A stretch of 64,000 nt of DNA, taken from contig JAXRKN010000020.1 in the NCBI GenBank assembly GCA_038502055.1, positions 310,001 through 374,000 of the forward strand. The letters are read 5' to 3'. Numbering within the stretch: position 1 is the stretch's first letter; each line of letters starts with the position of its first letter. The notes under the pieces were generated by a model. That model worked only from the letters and a program-made list of their open reading frames with translations. It was not told the DNA's origin and made no database searches. Source of the stretch: Tanytarsus gracilentus. Taxonomy: Eukaryota > Arthropoda > Insecta > Diptera > Chironomidae. Both the position numbers and the translations under genes were made by a program. Positions 40,996-52,485 of the stretch are shown here, in pieces.

Positions 40996-43900
40996 TCAAA
41001 AATCTTCCACAACCGTTTTAACCTTTTTTAAATATTTTTCATTAAAATCTTCAAGAGTTTTTCTTTCCTCGAGCGCTTGACGATGAAATTTTGTTCTTCT
41101 CTCCATTTCATCGTCATCGGGAATTTCGAAATTATTTTCATAAATATTTTCGATGATAAATTGCAATACAAAAAAGTCCACAAAACTTTCATGAATGAAC
41201 TCGAAATTCTCTTCAGATTCAACTTCAACAATTCCATAACTCGAAATTTCCTTAAAACTCCACTCACTTTGATCCGTTTCCATAATTTCCAAATCTTTCG
41301 TTAAATCTCCGAAAGTTTTCAGCGCATAAATTTGATGAATTTTAGATTTTGAAACTTTTTTCTCGTAATGAAGTTTGAAGAGTGCCTCAATGATGGCCGT
41401 GATTGCGTTTGCTTTGAAAAATTTTAGATCAACAAAAGCATTAAAAATATCAAAATTGTCGTAAAGTTCAAAATCATTTTCTGACTTAAAACTGAGCTGA
41501 GTTCCCATAAAAAGATTTAAAGGATTTTCTTTGTCACATTCGGTCAAATTTTTTATCAATTTTAATCCTCTTCTCGCAACTTTTTCAAACTTAAAGAAAT
41601 AATCCGGTTTTGTAAGATAAATCGAGAATATTTTTCGAAATTTTTCACGAACATCGGGATTGAAAGTGTTTTGAAAAAGATCAACATAATTCAAAACATG
41701 TTTCGTAATAATTTCATCGGCGGTCAAATTTGTTTCATTCACTTTTGACGTTCTGTAACCTTCTTCTTCCTCAACGCCATCGAAAGCTTTTATAAGGTCT
41801 TTGTCCTCTTCAAAAAAAAGACCAAATTTAATAACAAAATAATTGCGATCGATGTTTGTGAATGGTTGAAATTTATGAACCGTCGAGTTGAGATTTTGAG
41901 AAAGTTTTACGCCAATTTCAATGTTTGATGAAATCCAAAGTTGATTTGAGGAAATTTCTTTAATTTTTGTTAAGAGAGAAATAAAAAAATCGTGAAATAT
42001 TTTTGGAGTTTCATCGAGTCCGTCAAAAATTAAAATCACTCGATTCGAAGTGAAAAGTTCGGTAAAAATTAAAGACTCGAAAGTTGACAAATTTAAAAAG
42101 TTTTGCGATAAAAATTTTGCGACATTTTCAGAAGTTAAATTTAATAAATTTAGTTTATCAAAAAAATTTCTTTCAATCGATGAATTTTTACCCAAAAATA
42201 ATTCTCTAATTTTCTTCCTCAAATCCACAAATTGAATCCATTTTGTTGGAAATTTTTCTTTCGCATCTAAAGTTAATTTTTTGAATGCTGAACTCTTTCC
42301 GGCTCCAGCTTGATCGACGAGAATGAAAATTTTGTGTTTTTCAGCGTGATTTAAAATTTCTTGCGACGTTTTGATTTTTGTTGAATTTTCAGTCGTAAAT
42401 TTTTCATCCGCGCACCAAAGTTTTTCGTCGTCAATCGTCAAATTTTGAATCTCAATAAATCTTCTTTCCATGTAAACCGGAAGTTTGTGTCCACTCGAGC
42501 TTGAAATGTTCATCGGAAATTCTTTGATGAGATTTTTTAATTCACTCGATGACAAAATTTTTAAAGCCGAAGAATTTTCATTTAAAAAATCTTCAAATTT
42601 AACTTTGACACCTTGAAAGTTTACAATCGAATCTAAAACTTTATCTCTAAGTCCATCGGTCATGTTTGTCCACTTGAAATTTATCGAGTCCTCAAATTGT
42701 TCAACAAATCTCGAATCGAGAAATGAAAAATTTTTTAATAGCGGTGAAATTTGATGATGCTTCAGACTTTCGTAAACTTTCAAATTGTCCACAAATAAAT
42801 TTTCCATCGTCACATTCACGCCGTGATAATCGACGAGAGAATTTTTCACAACAGTTTTCTCCTCATTTGTGAGAGTTTTCCACGAATATTTCGATTCATG
42901 CGCGGCAACGAGAAAAACAGCACAAACCGACAAAATTAAAGCGCCAACAAGAACAAAAATTGTTTTCTTCAGCGTAGAAATTTTCTTCTCGTGCTCATTT
43001 TTATTCGCTCGCGCTTCAATTTCGGGCAAAATTCTTTCCATTTCAGGATGCGAAAAATTTTCGTAAAACTCAAAAAGTGAACTGAAATTTTTTCGAGCTT
43101 CTTCAAGTTTTTCGCTTTCTTTGTGATAAATTGTGAGCAAATGTGGAACTCTGACGATCAACTCTGCGTGCTGCGACGATTCTGGATATTCTTCAAAAAC
43201 GATCTCGATCAATTCTTCAGTGTTGGCTGTGGAGTGAAATTTTTAAATAAATTTTAAAGTCTTTAAAAATGATTTTTTTACCTTTTTCTTCGCATTCATC
43301 GGCGACTTCACTAAATCTCATCTCATCATCCGCTTCGCCCATTCGATAAGGTTTCGCAAAATTGTCGTAGGTCAAGAACATCGCAAAATGACACATTTCA
43401 TGCGCCAACACGCCGAAAACTTCAATTTTCTTCTCAGCATCGAGCAAATTTTTGGCGCCAATTAAAATTCTTCCGCTCAAGTAAAAAAGTCCATTTGTGT
43501 ACGGTTCAGAAGTCGGATCGAGATATTTTACACTGTCGCGATTAAAGTCGAAAATAATCTTGAAGTTTTTAGACGCGGCAACGAGTTTGAGGATAATTTG
43601 AATGAGCGGAATTTGCGAGAGAAAAGTGAAAGCTTCGAGGACAAAATTGAGCTTTTCATGAATGTCCGGCACGTCGTGACCGACAAATGAGTTCGTCATG
43701 AGACCAAAAATTGTTTTATCGCTCAAATCGCGACTGAACTTTATGTGAATTTCGCGCAATTTTCTTTGATTTTCCACGCTGAGATTTTCCATGATTTCAT
43801 CAATTTTCTCGTGAGCTCCGAAAAAAATGTTGTAAGTCATTAAAATTTCGTAAACATCAAAACTTTCACGTGAAAGTGCGACAGTCAAAGCTGAATCGTT

Positions 43901-44648
43901 GTTCAAATTATAAAAGTGCCTCAAATTTGCATTTTCCGCTAAAATTTTCTTCACTTTTTCTTCGGCATTTTCTCGAATTCCATCGTGAAGTTCTTCGGTG
44001 ACTTTCACGAACTCTTTCAACTCGATCGAAGCACTTTCGACACTAAATTCACTCGGATAACGAGAATTTGCCTTCAACAACATCAAAATCACATCGAAGT
44101 GCGAATTCTTGAGTGCCAAACTTATCGCAGTTTCACCGCTTGCACTTTTATTGACATCAAAGCCTCGATTTATGAGATCTTTAACTGCTTCAATGTGACC
44201 GGCTTCGGATGCAACCATCAGCAAGTTAAAATTGCGTTCGTCGTTGAATTGAAGCGTCTCGAGATTTTCCATCGTCGTGACGTTGTTGAGGCAAACGTTG
44301 CCGAGGTCTAAGAATTTTTTAAAAATAATTTTAGGATTCACGAAAAAAAACGAGAAAATATTACTTTTAAAAATTGAATTTCAATAAATCAAATTTAAAA
44401 TGCAAATTGAAAAATTATTAATGAATTTTTCTTTGAATAAAAAATTGCATGAGGAAATTCTCAAGTTTTATGAAGCAGTCAATCAACTTTTCAGCCTTGT
44501 CGGCTGCGACTCGCAACACAAACTCGAATGAATAAAAATTAAATTTGTTTCATATTTTAGATCAGTTTTTAAATATTTTGTCGTGTTTTAAAAAATTTAA
44601 ATTCTTTTAAAGAATTTTTTGCTTACCATTAATTGAAATTTTTTCCAT
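40996..44648 (-). CDS. Ankyrin / HExxH metalloprotease-like / transmembrane / NACHT NTPase protein
   Basis: Exons 44648-44627, 44307-43282 and 43226-40996 encode 1,092 residues in frame. Order: ankyrin-type repeats (about 25-110: NLLMVASEAGHIEAVKDLIN, TAISLALKNSHFDVILMLL); a conserved region with IFDFNRDSVKYLDPT and EPYTNG; a zinc-protease-like HEMCH at 310-314 with a conserved Glu near 345; a transmembrane helix (438-458, TIFVLVGALILSVCAVFLVAA); two internal repeats ending in GVNV/GVKV; a NACHT P-loop NTPase with QAGAGKSS (about 656-663), Walker B VILIFDGLDE (about 747-756) and sensor WISSN; and a STAND-type C-terminal FIHESFVDFF near 1026. The paralogue at 57-61 kb shares the first half and runs uninterrupted across the point of intron 2, supporting this join. 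NACHT proteins usually act as ATP-switched signalling or immune sensors; the role here is unknown. Confidence 0.85.
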
Positions 44649-45231
44649 TTTCAAAATTTTTCTTGTCTTTCAAATTTTAAATTAAAATAATTTTTTAATA
44701 TTTTTTAAAAACTTTAAATGAAGAAAATTTTAATATTTTTAATTTTTTAAATTTTAATCATGCAACAATTTTTTTACGGCTTTTCAAATTTTATTTAATT
44801 AAATTATTTTTTATATCACGATTTTTCCAGTTGCAACTTAACAGCTTGAAATTTTTCTCTAAACTAAACTTAAACTTTAATAAAACGCAATAACGGAAAT
44901 TTTTCACTTCGCACACATTTGAAGATCACCTTTACGTTCTACGGATGCTGTCGCTGTTTATAGAATTTTCTAATAACTGGTTAAATAAATTTAATTGTGA
45001 AACTTTATATTCAGTGTCCGATTAAATAAATTTAACTTATAAAGTTTCAAGTTTAAAATCTGCAAATTAAAAAGGAATTTGATACAAAATTAATTTTTAT
45101 GGTTGCAACTTTGTGAGCATAAAACTGAAATTCCTATAAAAAAAATAAAATTTTGTTAATTTTTTTCTAGATTAATTTAAAATTTTTATTTACAATTTTA
45201 ACTTTTATATAAAAACTTTTTTATCACAATT
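44649..45231. other. Upstream region of the NACHT gene
   Basis: 583 bp between the NACHT gene start and the WAP gene 3' end. The segment 44931-44983 is the inverted counterpart of 39710-39750. No gene is seen. Confidence 0.55.
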
Positions 45232-48200
45232 TCACGGAATCACAAGGTTCGATGTCCAATCTCGAATTACGCCAACATTAAATCTCTGTCCGATTTGTGT
45301 GAGTGCAGCCAATAAATTTCTCTTCGGTGGTCGACAAAATTTTTTTCCCCCCTCGAGACAGCAAATATTAGGGAAGCAGGTGATGCTCGAGTTGCACTCT
45401 TTGGGATGTCGATCGAAGGCGGGCGGCGGTGCGGGACTGCATTGAAAGTATTGACTGATCGACTCAACTGGATAAGCGATTTGTCGACCGACTGACGGAA
45501 GTTCTTCGGGTGCCGTGTAAGAGTTCATGCAAAATCTTTTTCGACCACTTGGACAACAAATTCGAGGAAAATCGCAATCTGAATCGTTTTCACATTTTTT
45601 AACGTCCCAAAAGCTTTCGGCGAGTGGTTCTTTGGGACATTTTCGTGGAATGCCAAAGAGAGCTGAAAGTTTTAATTAATTTAAAAGCAAAAATAAATTT
45701 AATTAAACTCACGTTCATGTTCGACGTCCTTCAAAGGCTTTTCCAATCCCTCGTGACACCTTTGACCACCAAAAAGCTTGCAGCATCTGTACTTTTTACC
45801 CAACGTCACCGCACAATCTTGATTTTTATTGCAAGTCACTGGAAAGAGCTCAAAACGTGCTTCGCGCTCTGTCGGACAAGTCAAATCGTCTTCATCGGGC
45901 TTAACTGACCTTGAACTTGGCATGCTTTCCTCAACGAACGGCTCATCGACCGTTTTATTGATTGCGATGTTTGCGTACGTTCGAGAGACGGGAAGTTGAA
46001 TTTGTTGTGGACGCGGAGTTGTGAGTGAACCTGAAATGATTTTTTTAATTGAATTTCAAAATAGTTTTTTAATTTATTTTAAATCATTTGAAGGCTAAAA
46101 AGTGATCATGCAAATTTATTGTGCAGTGTTGTAATTAAAAAAAGCTTCAAGACAAAATTAATTAATTTTGGGTTTGAGAAAATTTTTAGATGGATTTAAA
46201 ATTTTTTGACGCTTTATAAAAATTTTAATTTTAATGTCGTTAAAAATATTTTTAAAATTTTATGTTTTATAAAAATTTAAATTTTTTAAAGCCGTTAAAA
46301 AATATTTTGAAAAATTTTGATACTTTATAAAAATTTAAATTTTTTAATGTCGTTAAAAATATTTTAAAATTTTGTTACTTAAAAAAATTCAAATTTTTTA
46401 ACATCCTCGAAATATCCAAAAGGTAATTAAAAAATTATTTCACAATTCACGCTCAATTAAGCAAAAAATAAAAAAAAACATGAAAAGTTACAAGAAACTC
46501 TTTTGACCTTCCGCATTTATGCATTAAACAATGGCACAACATTAATCAACACAATAGATCGCAACGCGCAGTAGTCAAAAATTGTCTTCAATTACTTTTG
46601 AGCGTGCTGCTATTCAAAGTCAAACGGATGAGCCAGAAATTAAAAAATTTCTTAATTTAAAAAAATTTTGTGTAACCGAAAAAAAATTGAAATCGGAAGC
46701 GAAGTTAATAAATTTTTCGAGTTATTCGAGTCTTGCACGTAATGAGAAGTTTTGAGGGAAGGTTATGAGTTGAAGAAATTTCTTTGCCGCATTCCAAAAA
46801 AGATTATGAGTGATTTTTTCAATATTAAAAAATATTTTTCCTTAGAAATTTTTAATATTAAAATTTTGACTCCAATTTTTTTAAAATTCAAAATAAAAGC
46901 TCACTTTTAAAGCTCACATAAATTGAGAGCTTTTGGAGAGTAAAATTTTATCTTAAATTTTTAAAGAGAAAAGAGAAAAAATATTTTTTAAAATTCTCTC
47001 TCTGAACAGTTTCGAACAGCTGTTTGGATCATTAGCCGACTGACTGACATTTCAAAGACTAAGAGAGCAAAACGAGAAGCTTTAAGGTTGAATTTGTGAA
47101 ATGGAAAGATAAAAAATGAATTATTTAAAAATCAAGGAATGGAAATTAAAAAACTATTTGATAAAATATGCAAAAAAAAAATGTTTTAATTTCTAAATTT
47201 TATATAAAAAAATATTTTTTTTAAAACTGTCCGTCATTAATTTTTCTCTTAATATAATTTTTTTCTCAAATAATTTCTTCATCACCTGCTCGCACACTTC
47301 TGTTTGCACCCTGAGTCAACTTAATGTTAATTTTTCTTCTCGCTTATTAGGCGAGCACGTAAAATGTCTATTAAAGGTAATTTTGAGTCTAAATCACTTT
47401 CGACTGTTTTGAAAGCAAAGCCACGGGTAATTTTAAGAGGCGTCAAAAAGTTCACATGATGCAATTATTGAAATAAATCGATTTAAAAAATATTTCGAAT
47501 GAGGTTTAATTAAAAATAGATTTGTGATGGATTTCAAGTTTAAATTTTCAACATGAATGCATTAAGAAATGATGGAGTTAATTAATTGGATTTTAATGAC
47601 TTTTAAATTTGAAAATGAGATGGAGAAACATTTTATTTAAAAATCTTAAATTTTGGTGAAAACTTCTTAATAATTTATTTCTCAAATTTCAATCACTCAA
47701 AAGTGATGTAATCAAAATCTCCGCATTATCTGCTATAAAAGTTTGTGCCTAATGTTTCCTCAAGCTAAAAACCGCCAGTACACGATCACACTTGTAACTT
47801 GCTTGTTTTTATGTGAATTGATATCTAGGTGAAGCGATTCTCCGTCAAGCGTTTCAATTTTTATAAGCGCACATGTTAAAATGTGATTTTTTTCTTCTCA
47901 CTGCTGCGCGTTGAGACTTAGAGAAAAAAAATTGCATCATGAGCGGCAAGATTGGAATTTTAAGATGATTTAAAATTTCAAAAAAAAATTGTTGAAATTT
48001 TTATTTTTTTTTTAAAAGGTAATTTGAAAATTATCTTAACTTCAAAATATTAAAAATCTTTGAAGATCAATCAGACCCTGAAAATATTCTTGAGTCAAAA
48101 TTTATTGGTCAATTCACGAAATGATTAAAAAACAATTAAAATTTCCTAACAAGAAAATCAACAAAAAAATTTATAAACCAATTAAAAGACAACAAAAGAA

Positions 48201-49665
48201 TTCACGCCGCAAAACCACACAAAAAATCAGAGATGGGAAATTACATTGGAATCGTGTAAAAATTACGTTACAAAAAAATTAAATGTAATTAATTAATTTT
48301 TATACAAAATTCATGTAAGTTTCCTAAAATTAAATTTAATTAATTACATTTTCATACAAAATCCACGAATTTTCCCAAAATTAAATTTCATTACATGATT
48401 TTTTTGTAATTGCCCATCTTTGCAAAAAAAATCACTTAACATCTTTTTAAGTCAAAAAAGTCAAATCAATTAGCGGAATGCAAAAGTTGACATGAAAAGA
48501 ATTGCCATAAGAAAAGCAATTTAAAAGTGTTTAAAAATAAACAAAAACATTCATCAGTCAGGTGAGCGAACACTGAAAGGTTAACGTAGCGAAGCAAATC
48601 AATCTTCGCTAAGAGTGACATGAGAGAAGCATGCAAGAATTCATCATGCTTAATTTTGTGATTTAATGAACGTTTGCGGTGAGTTAAGGTGGTTGAAAAT
48701 TGGTCGTAGATTTATTGAATTTATTTTAAAGAAATATAAAAAAGTCATAAAAATTACTCTGAAACTTAAAAAACTTTTAAAAATTTTAAAATTATTTTTT
48801 ATCCCATTTAAAATTTGAAAATTCCATCAATTTTGTATTAAAATGTAATTTGTATTGCAAGAAATTGTAATTTTTACTCGATTAAAGTAATTGCCCATCT
48901 TAATCCCATTTTTAAATCAGCAAAGAATAAAATCCCGATCAACTTTCTGAAGTCAAAAATCTCATAATTCAGCCTCAACCATGACCGCTTAATGGTTTCA
49001 ATACATTCGACCGATCTAAAGTTGTTTCAGTCAAACTAATAATAATAAAGTTAATGCAGCAAAAAAACTCCCATCATTCATCTCAACAAATGAATTGCCA
49101 TTGACCCTTATAAAGCTTTATAGAGGTGTGCTTAAAATTTATGAAAAAATTAATCATAGGCAATTAAATGAGAAAAATTGAACATTAAAATTGCAAGGGG
49201 TAGAAACTTGGGTGGTTTAAAAATAATTAGAAAATTTGAATTTTAAAAAATGCATTAAAAATTTTGAAAATTGAACTAAAAAATTTCAAGGGGTAAAAAC
49301 TCAGGTTGAAATAAAATTTTAAAAAATAATAAAAAAAATTCAAAAAACTTTGAATTTAAAATAAATAAAAATTTTAAAAATTTTTAAACCCAAGTTTCCA
49401 CCCCTTTATATGTAACACATCGAACCCATAATTAACCAACCAAACTTCATAATTTCTTGATCATTCTATCGAACCTCAAAAACTTACCGAATAAAAATTT
49501 CCTCACGCTCTCGAACGCTGAAGCGAACACGTTCGTTGGACTCGCAACAGTTGTTGTCGTAGGTCTTAAAGTGGTTACGTTCTCTGTTTCATCATCGGCT
49601 AATGACAAGCGGCTCGAGTAAGTTAAGGCGATGAGGAGGAAGAGAAGCGACGATGCGATTTTCAT
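45232..49665 (-). CDS. Secreted protein with three WAP-type domains
   Basis: Exons 49665-49488, 46030-45713 and 45662-45232 encode 308 residues; both introns are phase 1. Signal peptide MKIASSLLFLLIALTYSSRL, a Thr-rich stretch, then three WAP-like four-disulfide units: TCPTEREARFELFPVTCNKN with YRCCKLFGGQRC; KCPKEPLAESFWDVKKCEND with RICCPSGRKRFC; and a degenerate third with ECNSSITCFPNICC. WAP domains often inhibit proteases or microbes. The 3,457-bp first intron is far larger than any other here and separates signal exon from domain exons; assignment of the signal exon rests on phase match, signal peptide and lack of a nearer candidate. Confidence 0.78.
48228..48422. mobile_element. hAT-like MITE with 8-bp target duplication
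   Basis: Ends CAGAGATGGGAAATTAC and GTAATTGCCCATCTTTG are inverted. Flanks are CAAAAAAT on the left and CAAAAAAA on the right, a 7/8 match consistent with the 8-bp duplication of hAT elements. No coding capacity. Confidence 0.75.
48842..48900. mobile_element. Fragment of the hAT-like MITE family
   Basis: Contains the internal AATGTAATTTG...TTTTTACTCGATT sequence and the end GTAATTGCCCATCT but lacks the left end. Confidence 0.55.
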
Positions 49666-52485
49666 TGCAAAAAAACTTGTTTTACTTTCGGATTTCTTTT
49701 AGGCGACGATTCGATAATGAAGATGCAGTCGAAGGTTTAATTTTTTTTGTGTGTTTGATGAACTTTTTCCTTGATGAACTTTGGAAATTCAACTTGAAGG
49801 CTATTTTTTTTGATTGTTTGACTTTAAATTGATGTTTTTTGCACTTTAATTTGCTTTGACTTTTATTGTTTTGAGATTCGAAGATAATTTTAGAGATGTT
49901 TGTTGTTTTAATGACTGAGGTGGAGGCTTTCTGATTGTTTATTTGTTTTTTGTAAGTTTGTGAATCTTTTGAATTTAAATTTTTGAATTATTTAAATTTA
50001 AAATTGAATATTTTTTTAATCATGAATTTTTTTTGAAGATGATTTTATTATTTTTTAAATCAATTTTAAGATTTTTTTGCTTTAATATTTTTTCACAATT
50101 TTCTCACTCACTTTTTAATCTTTTTTTATCTCATTCGAAGTGTCTGAATTTTTTCAATTAAATTTTCACTATTTTTTCACCTTTTCTTTCTCAATTTATT
50201 CAGAGATTTTTTTCTTTCTTATTTATTCCAATTCGAAACACTTTTAATGCATTTTAAATTCACTTTCGATTTCTTAGTTCACTCATTCTTTTTTTTAGTT
50301 GAGAGCTGTTGGTTAATGGTTCATTTATTGCTGCATAGGAAAAAATTATTGCAAATTTTGCTTGTGTGATTTGTTCCGATGAAACTTGTGAGCGTATTGT
50401 GAATTATTAAAATCAAGTAGAGGTTCAAAGTTGAATTTAAATTTGCAATTTAATCAATTAATTAACCAATTTAATTTATTTTTTTGCAGGATTTAAATTT
50501 GTTTTTTAATTACATTTTTTTAGATTTTTTTCTAGCATCCAAACAAAGAACAAAAATTGAATCAGGAAGTTAATTCTCAACCACTATACTTTTGTTAATT
50601 TGCATATTTATTTCAGCTTAATCAGAGATGGGAAATTACATTGTAGTCGAATAAAAATTACATTACAAAAAATTAAATTTAATTAATTACATTTTCATAC
50701 AAAATTCATGTAATTTTACCAAATTAAATTATTTAGTATTTTTTTGTAATTGCCCATCTCTGAGCTTAAACAACAATTGAAAATATTCAAGGGACTAAAG
50801 ACTTGTTTTTATATGAAGTTTTTTAAATTGTAGACTTTTATTTTCGTTCAATGAAATTAAATATCAAATAAATAAGTTTGAAATTGAATATTTTTTTGGT
50901 ATTTTTATTTGCTATACAATTATTAAAATTTAAAGTTGTCGACCCCTTGAAAAAACTCTGTGGGATTTAAAAATTATTATTTATCTCACTTAAGTTCAAA
51001 GTATTGAAACGAGTTAAATTGAATTATTTTTTGCTGAGGTATTAAAAGAGCTTTAAAGACCCAATTAAAAATCATTAAAGCAGCTTTATAATAATTTAAG
51101 TTCTTAACATCGCGATGCATCGTAAAAAAATAAAATTCGAGAAAAAATCGTGACTTGATTTTTATAAATTATTTGATTTAGTTTCAATTTTCAGTCAAAA
51201 AATTAATAGAACTTTTTGTTATTGGTATTGGTAATTTACAAAGTGATAGCTCTCAGGTATCTTTCGAAAAAAATTATTCGAAATTAAATACAAAATTAAA
51301 TTAAATAAATTCTCTTAATTTTTTTCAGATCATAATTTTTTATCGCCAAAAAAATTTTCTTTTAAACCATAAAAATTTCTTATATCATCAATAAATTTCT
51401 TCAACTTTTTTACTCAATAAACACCCAAAAAATTTCTTTCTCGCCTTTCACCAATCAATTTTTCTTCTTCCTTCTTCAACTTTTAAAAATTCCCCAAAAA
51501 TCCAATAATTTTTTTCACTACCGCATGATTAAAAATTACACAATCGCTTAACAAGTTTTTATTGCATCTTTAAACTCTCACTGGGTTACTCGATCGTGTA
51601 CAGAGAATTCCAGAAAGAGTTTAAAAATTTCACAGAAACAAATCACAAACTTTTATAGCTTCAAGTGGTCGAAGTAAATCACACAATTTGCACTTAAACG
51701 CGACTTCATGTTAGCTCACGCGCTGCACAAAAGTAACTGAAAGAAGTTGAAAATGGAAAGAGGAAAAAAGCTTGAAACTTGTTTCGCATCCGAAGCTCTC
51801 TCGCTCAATTTTTTTCTTCACTCTCGATTGCGCTATGAAGATCATGGTCATTGAAGGTGTCAATAATGAAAATGTTTCACAATCTCTATTGATTTTTTTT
51901 TTCGGTGAATGGAGACAAAAATTCGGTTGATAGATTTGAAAGGTGGTAAAAAATCGTTTTGAGTTCAAGAGCGGAATTTTTAGCGAAGATGTGAATTTCT
52001 AGTTAATTTTGGATAATTATTAATTTTTTAACTTTTCCATGGCTTTTAAATGATTTTTTTCAACATAAACAAATGCGTTTTAAAATGCGCGGGAAAAATT
52101 CAAATTTTGCAGAAAAGGCAAACTCACCACAAAATCAGTTCGATCGTGGTGAAAAACTTTAAAAAATTAAAACTTCGCTTAAAATCATAATTTTAACCAA
52201 ATCTCAAAAATATACTTATTTATTTATTTATTTTTTTAACGCAAGAACTACGGTAATTACGGAAGCTGCGCTGGTTTGCGTCTAACCAGGGTTGAGCTAC
52301 CACTTTGTTAATACCAAAACCAAAAAAATCATTATTAATTTTTTAAATAAATTTATTGAAGCGATTTCTAATGTCTGTGTTATAAATAATGATTTAAAAA
52401 TTGTTAACTGAGTGCGAAAATACTTTAAAAGTAATTTTAATCATAAATTCGAGGAATTTAATTTATTCGAAAATATTTTGTCATC
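49666..52485. other. Intergenic region upstream of the WAP gene
   Basis: 2.8 kb with no supported gene. It includes the WAP gene promoter and a complete MITE at 50623-50762. Short open frames in this stretch show no conserved features. Confidence 0.55.
50623..50762. mobile_element. hAT-like MITE with 8-bp target duplication
   Basis: 140 bp, ends CAGAGATGGGAAATTACATT and GTAATTGCCCATCTCTG, flanked by AGCTTAAT and AGCTTAAA (7 of 8 match). The best-preserved copy of the family in the window. Confidence 0.82.

Larger units (their letters stand above)
46031..49487. other. Large first intron of the WAP-domain gene
   Basis: 3.46 kb without coding evidence on either strand. It contains a 195-bp hAT-like MITE (48228-48422), a fragment of the same family (48842-48900) and otherwise AT-rich DNA. 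Its size suggests possible regulatory content, but no motif is identified. Confidence 0.6.

Noticed and set aside
52230..52310. Sequence with AGCTACCACTTTGTTAAT resembling GGCTACCACTATGTTATC near 62600
   Set aside because: The match is too short to claim a shared repeat family without a search.
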